64,000 nt of DNA from contig NZ_JAJEWM010000005.1 of NCBI RefSeq assembly GCF_020687685.1, positions 157,487 to 221,486 of the forward strand. Direction: 5' to 3'. Shown one piece after another: positions 59,334 through 64,000 of the stretch. Under the pieces are notes generated by a model. The model saw only the letters and a program-made list of their open reading frames with translations. It did not search any database and was not told the origin of the DNA. Position 1 is the stretch's first letter; every line of letters begins with the position of its first letter. Position numbers and translations under genes: made by a program. This DNA comes from Tessaracoccus sp. OS52. Its GTDB lineage: Bacteria; Actinomycetota; Actinomycetes; Propionibacteriales; Propionibacteriaceae.

Positions 59334-61300
59334 GCGAGAAGAAGGCCACACCGGTCAAGGCCAACGCGCGCCCGGACGCACCCCCGCGCGGCCATGGCCC
59401 CGGTCACGGACCCATGGCCGGCACCGGCGAGAAGGCCGCGAACTTCAAGGAGTCCCTGAAGCGGCTGGTGTCAGCGCTGCGGCCCGAACGCCCCCGCATG
59501 ATCGTCGCCATAGTGATCGGCGTCCTCTCGGTGGCCCTCGCCGTCGTCGGACCCAAGATCCTCGGCAGGGCGACGGATCTCCTGCTGGCCGGTTTCATCG
59601 GCAAGCAGATGCCCGGCGGCCTCACGCGGGAGCAGGTCATCGAGCAGACGATCGCCGCCGGCAACGAGCAGCTCGCGGATCTGCTGCGACGCCTGGACTT
59701 CGTCCCCGGCCAGGGCATCGACTTCGGCGCCATCGCCGGCGTGCTGGTGCTGGTACTCGTCCTGTACGTGGCGTCGGGACTGTTCTCCTTCCTCCAGGGC
59801 TGGATCCTGAACACGGCGGTGCAGCACAGCATCTACCGGATGCGCCAGCAGGTGGCCGCGAAGATCGACCGCCTGCCGCTGTCCTACTTCGACAAGCAAC
59901 CGCGAGGCGAGATCCTGAGCCGGGTCACCAACGACATCGACAACGTCTCCCAGACGCTCCAGCAGACCCTGACCCAGATGCTGAACTCGCTCCTGATGGT
60001 GGTCGGTGTGCTGGCGATGATGTTCTGGATCTCCCCCACGCTCGCGCTCGTGGCGCTCGTCAGCGTGCCAATCGCGGTGGGACTGGTCAGCATCATCGGT
60101 AAGCGTTCCCAGAAGCTGTTCGCCCAGAACTGGAAGTCCACCGGTGAACTGAACGCCCACATCGAGGAGGCCTACAGCGGCCACTCCCTCGTGAAGGTGT
60201 TCGGTCGGCAGCGCGAGGTGGAGGCAGTGTTCGCCAAGCGGAACCAGGAGCTCTTCGAGGCCGGCTTCGGCGCCCAGTTCGTCTCCGGGATCATGATGCC
60301 CATCATGATGTTCGTCGGGAACCTGAACTACGTCGTGATCGCCGTGATCGGCGGCCTCCGCGTCGCGTCGGGGACCATGAACATCGGCGACGTGCAGGCG
60401 TTCATCCAGTACTCCCGGCAGTTCACGCAGCCGCTGACGCAGGTGGCCTCCATGGCCAACCTGATGCAGTCCGGCGTCGCCTCCGCCGAACGGGTCTTCG
60501 AGCTGCTGGACGCCGACGAGATGTCGCCCGAGCCGGCCGGCGACCTCCCCGCCGTCACCCGCGGGCACGTCGAGTTCCGCGACGTCGACTTCTCCTACTC
60601 CACTGACGAGCCGCTGATCGGCGGCCTGAACCTGGAGGCGCGCCCCGGGCAGACCGTCGCCATCGTCGGACCCACCGGGGCGGGCAAGACCACTCTGGTC
60701 AACCTCCTCATGCGCTTCTACGACCTCGACGGGGGCGCCATCCTCCTCGACGGCCTCGACATCTCGACGCTCGCACGCGGCGAGGTGCGCAGCAGGATCG
60801 GCATGGTCCTGCAGGACACCTGGCTCTTCGGGGGCACCATCCGGGAGAACATCGCCTACGGCCGCCCCGACGCCAGCGAGGAGGACATCGTTGCGGCGGC
60901 AACGGCGACCTTCGTCGACCGCTTCGTCCACACCCTCCCCGACGGGTACGACACCGTGATCGACGAGGAGGGCAGCAACATCTCGGCCGGTGAGAAGCAG
61001 CTGATCACCATCGCCCGCGCCTTCCTCGCAGACCCGGCGCTGTTGATCCTCGACGAGGCCACCAGCTCCGTCGACACCCGCACCGAGCTGCTGCTGCAGC
61101 AGGCCATGTCCGCGCTGCGGACCGGGCGGACGTCGTTCGTGATCGCCCACCGGCTCTCCACCATCCGCGACGCCGACCTGATCCTGGTGATGGAGCACGG
61201 GAGCATCGTCGAGCAGGGCACCCACTCCGAGCTGCTCGACGCCGAGGGCGCCTACTACGACCTCTACCAATCGCAGTTCTCGGCACCGGCCACGACATAA
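59330..61300 (+). CDS. ABC exporter subunit B (catalytic half)
   Basis: 656 residues with an extra hydrophilic N-terminus (about 1-45, rich in Gly, Pro, His and Lys). Walker A is GPTGAGKT, Walker B LLILDEAT has the catalytic Glu, and the switch His is intact (IAHRLST). Its signature is altered to ISAGEKQL. The intact Walker motifs of B therefore pair with the intact signature of A to form one working site, leaving the other degenerate. An insertion between the first two helices (about 95-135) enlarges the extracellular loop. Overlaps subunit A (ATGA). Confidence 0.92.
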   Translation: MSEKKATPVKANARPDAPPRGHGPGHGPMAGTGEKAANFKESLKRLVSALRPERPRMIVAIVIGVLSVALAVVGPKILGRATDLLLAGFIGKQMPGGLTREQVIEQTIAAGNEQLADLLRRLDFVPGQGIDFGAIAGVLVLVLVLYVASGLFSFLQGWILNTAVQHSIYRMRQQVAAKIDRLPLSYFDKQPRGEILSRVTNDIDNVSQTLQQTLTQMLNSLLMVVGVLAMMFWISPTLALVALVSVPIAVGLVSIIGKRSQKLFAQNWKSTGELNAHIEEAYSGHSLVKVFGRQREVEAVFAKRNQELFEAGFGAQFVSGIMMPIMMFVGNLNYVVIAVIGGLRVASGTMNIGDVQAFIQYSRQFTQPLTQVASMANLMQSGVASAERVFELLDADEMSPEPAGDLPAVTRGHVEFRDVDFSYSTDEPLIGGLNLEARPGQTVAIVGPTGAGKTTLVNLLMRFYDLDGGAILLDGLDISTLARGEVRSRIGMVLQDTWLFGGTIRENIAYGRPDASEEDIVAAATATFVDRFVHTLPDGYDTVIDEEGSNISAGEKQLITIARAFLADPALLILDEATSSVDTRTELLLQQAMSALRTGRTSFVIAHRLSTIRDADLILVMEHGSIVEQGTHSELLDAEGAYYDLYQSQFSAPATT

Positions 61301-61391
61301 TGAGGCCATGAGTCCAGCGCACCCCAGCCGTCAGGGATCCGGCCGTCTCCGGACCTGGCGGCCCGCGCGCGCCGGCGGGAGTGGCTGAGGC

Positions 61392-62912
61392 ATGACTCCC
61401 GAGCAGCTCAACGTGGTCGTCCTCGGCGTCTGTGCTGTGCTGCTCGCCGCCGTCGCCGCGGTCCGCATCTCCTCCCGCAGCGGGATGCCAAGCATGCTGC
61501 TCTACCTGGCGATCGGCCTGCTACTGGGCGAGGCCGGCATCGGGATCCGGTTCGACGACGGGCAGCTCGCCTACAACCTCGCCACCTTGATGCTCGCCCT
61601 GCTCCTGGCCGACGGCGGCTTCACCACCGACTGGAAGCACCTGCGCCCGGTGGCGCTCAGGGCGGGACTGCTGGCATCCGTCGGAGTCATGCTCTCGGTC
61701 ACCATCACAGCCACCCTGGCCATGTGGATCCTCGGGCTGGACCTGCGGACCGCCATCCTGCTCTCCGCCATCGTCTCCTCCACCGACGCCGCCGCCACCT
61801 TCGCAGTGCTCCGCCGGCTACCAATCAAGGACAAGGTCCGCACCCAGCTCGAGGGCGAGTCCGGCTTCAACGACCCCCCGGCGATCATCATCGTCTCGGT
61901 GGTGGTCTCCGACGCCTGGAACCAGGGCTCGGTACTGCAGATGGTGGGCACCGGCCTCTACCAGCTGGTGGGCGGGACGCTGATAGGCATCCTCATCGGC
62001 CGCCTGGGCCAGGTCCTGCTGAACCGGGTCTCGCTGCCGTCGTCGGGCCTGTACCCGTTGGCGACGGTGTCCATCACGCTCGTTGCGTTCGCCGTGGGAG
62101 GGATCGCGGGCACCTCCGGTTTGTTGTCGGCCTATGCGTCCGGGCTGTGGCTCGGCAACCAGCCGCTGCCACACAAGCAGACGACGAGGGGCTTCACCGA
62201 GTCACTCGGCTGGCTGGCCCAGATCGGGCTGTTCGTGATGCTGGGGCTGCTCGCCTCGCCGGCCAGCATCCCCGCAGCCATCGTGCCCGCCCTCGTCATC
62301 GGTGGCGCGCTCACGTTCATCGCCCGGCCGTTGGCCGTCGCCGTGATCCTGACGCCGTTCCGCACCGGCTGGCGGGAACAGGCGTTCACCTCCTGGGCCG
62401 GATTGCGCGGCGCGGTGCCCATCATGCTCGCCACCATCCCGCTGACGACGGGGATGGCGGGTGCGACGCACATGTTCCACGTCATCTTCGTGCTGGTGCT
62501 GTTCTTCACCCTGCTCCAGGGCCCGACCCTGCCGCTCGCGGCCCGGCTGACCGGCGTCACGGAGGAACTGGCGCCCACCGAGGTCCAGTTCGACTCCTCG
62601 CCGCTGGAGGGGATCAACGCTTCCCTGCTCCAGTTCGTCGTCCCCCACGCCAGCAAGCTGGTGGGCCTGTACGTCGCTGACCTGCGGCTCCCCCACGGGG
62701 CCATGATCACCATGGTCATCCGCGACAAGGTGGTGCTGGTCCCCGACGGGAAGATGCGACTCCGCGGCGACGACCACCTGCTGATCGCGGTGCCCAACGG
62801 CCAGCTCCGCGCCACCCAGGACCGGTTGCGGCTGTTGTCCCAGCACGGGCAGCTGGCCCGCTGGGTGGCGAACGTGCGCCGTCGGACCGCGCCCGCGGAC
62901 CCGACCCGCTGA
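61392..62912 (+). CDS. CPA1-type K+/H+ (NhaP2/CvrA-like) antiporter
   Basis: 506 residues. Twelve or so membrane helices hold the CPA1 ion-binding region GESGFNDPPAIIIV, then a cytoplasmic TrkA-C-like domain (about 410-490: GLYVADLRLPHGAMITMVIRDKVVLVPDGKMRLRGDDHLLIAV). NhaP2 enzymes exchange K+ (or Na+) for protons. It lies 91 bases after the exporter and may be independent; no terminator is seen between. Confidence 0.9.
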   Translation: MTPEQLNVVVLGVCAVLLAAVAAVRISSRSGMPSMLLYLAIGLLLGEAGIGIRFDDGQLAYNLATLMLALLLADGGFTTDWKHLRPVALRAGLLASVGVMLSVTITATLAMWILGLDLRTAILLSAIVSSTDAAATFAVLRRLPIKDKVRTQLEGESGFNDPPAIIIVSVVVSDAWNQGSVLQMVGTGLYQLVGGTLIGILIGRLGQVLLNRVSLPSSGLYPLATVSITLVAFAVGGIAGTSGLLSAYASGLWLGNQPLPHKQTTRGFTESLGWLAQIGLFVMLGLLASPASIPAAIVPALVIGGALTFIARPLAVAVILTPFRTGWREQAFTSWAGLRGAVPIMLATIPLTTGMAGATHMFHVIFVLVLFFTLLQGPTLPLAARLTGVTEELAPTEVQFDSSPLEGINASLLQFVVPHASKLVGLYVADLRLPHGAMITMVIRDKVVLVPDGKMRLRGDDHLLIAVPNGQLRATQDRLRLLSQHGQLARWVANVRRRTAPADPTR

Positions 62913-62921
62913 GCCCGTCAA

Positions 62922-63070
62922 CGGTCTCGACACGCCGACTCGTCCCTCGCCAGCTACTCGACCAGCGGAGAGCCAGCACGAGCGGCGACCCCTCCCGCTG
63001 TTCGAGTAGGAGCCGCGAGGAACGAGCGGCGACGTGTCGAGATCACACCCGCGTCCCAACGGTCTCGACA
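62922..63070. repeat. Intergenic CTACTCGACC / TCTCGACAC repeat (family C, copy 3)
   Basis: GGTCTCGACACGCC and CTACTCGACCAGCGG are followed by CTGTTCGAGTAGGAGC and GTGTCGAGA, and a last GGTCTCGACAC at about 63060-63070 after which the similarity stops abruptly. The inverted arms match those at 2248-2583 and 7267-7411. The abrupt end may mark the left boundary of the IS110-family element. With the next feature it accounts for the 405-base gap after the antiporter. Confidence 0.8.
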
Positions 63071-63317
63071 CAGTGAGGATGATGGTGGGGGGATCCCGGT
63101 CCGGTTTGTTCTGACTCTTCTCGACACTGACACCCTGTGCGGGTTGTCCTCACCGCGATTTGTCGACCGTCCCGGGCCGGGACCCCTTGCGCACCTCGCT
63201 GGCGAGCGTCGTGACTTGATAGGAGCCTGGCCTTAGGTGCCTCATCACTGTGTTGTCCGCATCGCCTGCTGGTGGGTGCCGCCCGGTATCAGCGCTTGTT
63301 GAAAGGACGGAAACACC
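63071..63317 (+). ncRNA. Non-coding left end of the IS110-family element, candidate bridge RNA region
   Basis: About 247 bases without an ORF in front of the recombinase. Two hairpins are clear: GACACCC (63129-63135) with GGGTTGTC (63141-63148, one bulge), and GTCCCGG (63169-63175) with CCGGGAC (63177-63183). IS110-group elements carry a bridge RNA in this position with loops matching target and donor DNA. That assignment is inference; the RNA ends cannot be placed. Confidence 0.4.
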
Positions 63318-63923
63318 ATGACCACAATGTCACAGCCAAGGCCGGTTTCCCAGACCGTGGTGGGTGGTATCGACACCCACCAGGACACCCACACCGCAGC
63401 CGCCCTCACCAGCCAGGGTGTGCTGCTGGGGTGGCGCCAGTTCCCCGCGAACCCATCCGGATACGCCCAGCTGCATGCCTGGTTGGGCAGCCACGGCCAA
63501 CTCCTCAGCGTCGGGATCGAGGGCACCGGCGCCTACGGAGCCGGCCTGGCCCGGCACCTGCGCGCCACCGGCACCCAGGTGGTCGAGGTCGACCGCCCCG
63601 ACCGCACCGACCGCCGGCAACGCGGCAAGTCAGACCCCATCGACGCAGAGAACGCAGCCCGGGCGGTGATCTCCACCCGAGCCACCGGCACCCCAAAGGA
63701 CCGCGACTCCCACGTCGAAGCGTTACGGAACCTGCACGTTGCAAGAAGGGCAGCCATCCAGCACCGCGCCGACCTGCAGCGCCGCATCAAGACCCTGATC
63801 GTCACCGCACCCGACCAACTCCGCGAACAACTGCGCCACCTCCGCCTCGCTGAACTGATCCGCACCTGCCAGAAACTGCGCCCTGAATCACCCCGGCATG
63901 TCCGGAGACTCATGTTGTTGTGA
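63318..63923 (+). pseudogene. IS110-family DEDD recombinase, truncated
   Basis: 201 codons, about half the normal length of about 400. The N-terminal RuvC-like DEDD domain is intact (Asp19 in GGIDTHQDTH, Glu68 in VGIEGTGAYG, Asp106 and Asp109 in GKSDPIDAEN). The C-terminal domain with the catalytic serine is missing. Similarity stops near residue 188; the last dozen residues come from the IS3-family end that interrupts the gene. AAAGGA ribosome site before the ATG. It should not be active alone. Confidence 0.85.
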
Positions 63924-64000
63924 GCTCTGCGGGTTGCAGGGCTGGTTCTGAATCGTAGTGGAGGGCTTCGAGGTCGGCTGGTGGGATGTCGCCGCAGTAC
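63884..64000 (-). mobile_element. IS3-family insertion sequence, one end, continuing beyond the window
   Basis: The boundary is placed at TGAATCACCCCGGCATGTCC (63884-63903), which continues CGGAGACTC. This resembles the TG-starting terminal repeats of actinobacterial IS3-family elements. Immediately inside lies the end of a DDE transposase on the minus strand. The element sits inside the IS110 recombinase gene. Confidence 0.65.
63910..64000 (-). CDS. IS3-family transposase, C-terminal end only
   Basis: About 29 codons, open at the window edge. They read YCGDIPPADLEALHYDSEP and end AELTTT before TGA (63910-63912). The (G)xIPPA-(E/D)-(F/L)E-x-x-(Y/H)Y ending is characteristic of IS3 OrfB integrase-like transposases. 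Confidence 0.65.
   Translation of the reverse strand, partial: YCGDIPPADLEALHYDSEPALQPAELTTT

Noticed and set aside
61309..61389. 26-codon ORF (MSPAHPSRQGSGRL...) just before the NhaP2-type gene
   Set aside because: No ribosome site in front, no overlap with the next start and a composition like random GC-rich DNA.
63880..63923. Simple frameshift or nonsense mutation as the cause of the short IS110 recombinase
   Set aside because: No other frame continues the recombinase after 63884; instead a terminal-repeat-like sequence and a reverse-strand IS3 transposase end follow.

Overview
The window is high-GC DNA with many GTG starts and tightly overlapped operons. It comes from an actinobacterium, most likely Propionibacteriales/Propionibacteriaceae. 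The grounds are a type VII secretion set (mycosin, EccC, EccD), the actinobacterial fhaA-fhaB-pstP-rodA-pbpA-pknB block with crgA, a MeaB-type chaperone of methylmalonyl-CoA mutase, and CTACTCGACC/TCTCGACAC intergenic repeats. The genus assignment is inference. No rRNA, tRNA or CRISPR array was seen.

Layout. 1-3.5 kb: end of a diacylglycerol-kinase-like gene, an NhaC-type antiporter, a tandem repeat and pheA. 3.5-11.5 kb: mycosin protease, a SigE-type ECF sigma factor coupled to a membrane protein whose extracellular half is duplicated, and the three-ATPase EccC. 11.6-22.5 kb: a carbohydrate island with an ABC importer lacking its own ATPase (preceded by a 16-codon leader ORF), a DUF624 protein, a LacI repressor, a GH31 alpha-xylosidase and a GH3 beta-glycosidase. 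Two matching LacI-type operators sit at the two outward promoters. Together these suggest xyloglucan-oligosaccharide uptake and stepwise hydrolysis. 22.5-28 kb: trpB, then an iron-siderophore importer behind a DtxR/IdeR box. 28-33.7 kb: EccD, an unknown membrane protein, a SorC regulator divergent from an unusually long zinc dehydrogenase, a ThuA-like protein and a DUF5302 protein.

33.7-50.2 kb: a giant secreted lamin-tail/metallophosphoesterase protein, meaB, and the cell-wall/cell-division signalling block (fhaA, fhaB, pstP, rodA, pbpA, pknB; trpG and a DUF881 gene on the other strand; crgA; a HAD phosphatase). In mycobacteria this block lies next to oriC, but dnaA is not visible here. 50.2-57 kb: a metal P-type ATPase with a CPG instead of CPC motif and its HMA partner, transaldolase, a YbjQ-like protein, lysS and a Crp/Fnr regulator. 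The regulator's recognition helix predicts TTGA half-sites, and such a palindrome sits at -41.5 of a possible HMA/ATPase promoter. 57-63 kb: a TetR regulator (apparently leaderless, with its operator inside the promoter spacer), a heterodimeric ABC exporter and an NhaP2-type antiporter. 63-64 kb: an IS110-family element with a long upstream non-coding end (candidate bridge RNA), cut by an IS3-family element that runs off the window.

Among non-coding structures, three dispersed intergenic repeat families are present. In one (27.9 and 50.3 kb), two copies of a 23-bp hairpin differ only by changes that keep the pairing. There is also an inverted pair of 19-bp tandem arrays (56.8 kb) and two intra-operon hairpins directly after binding-protein genes.
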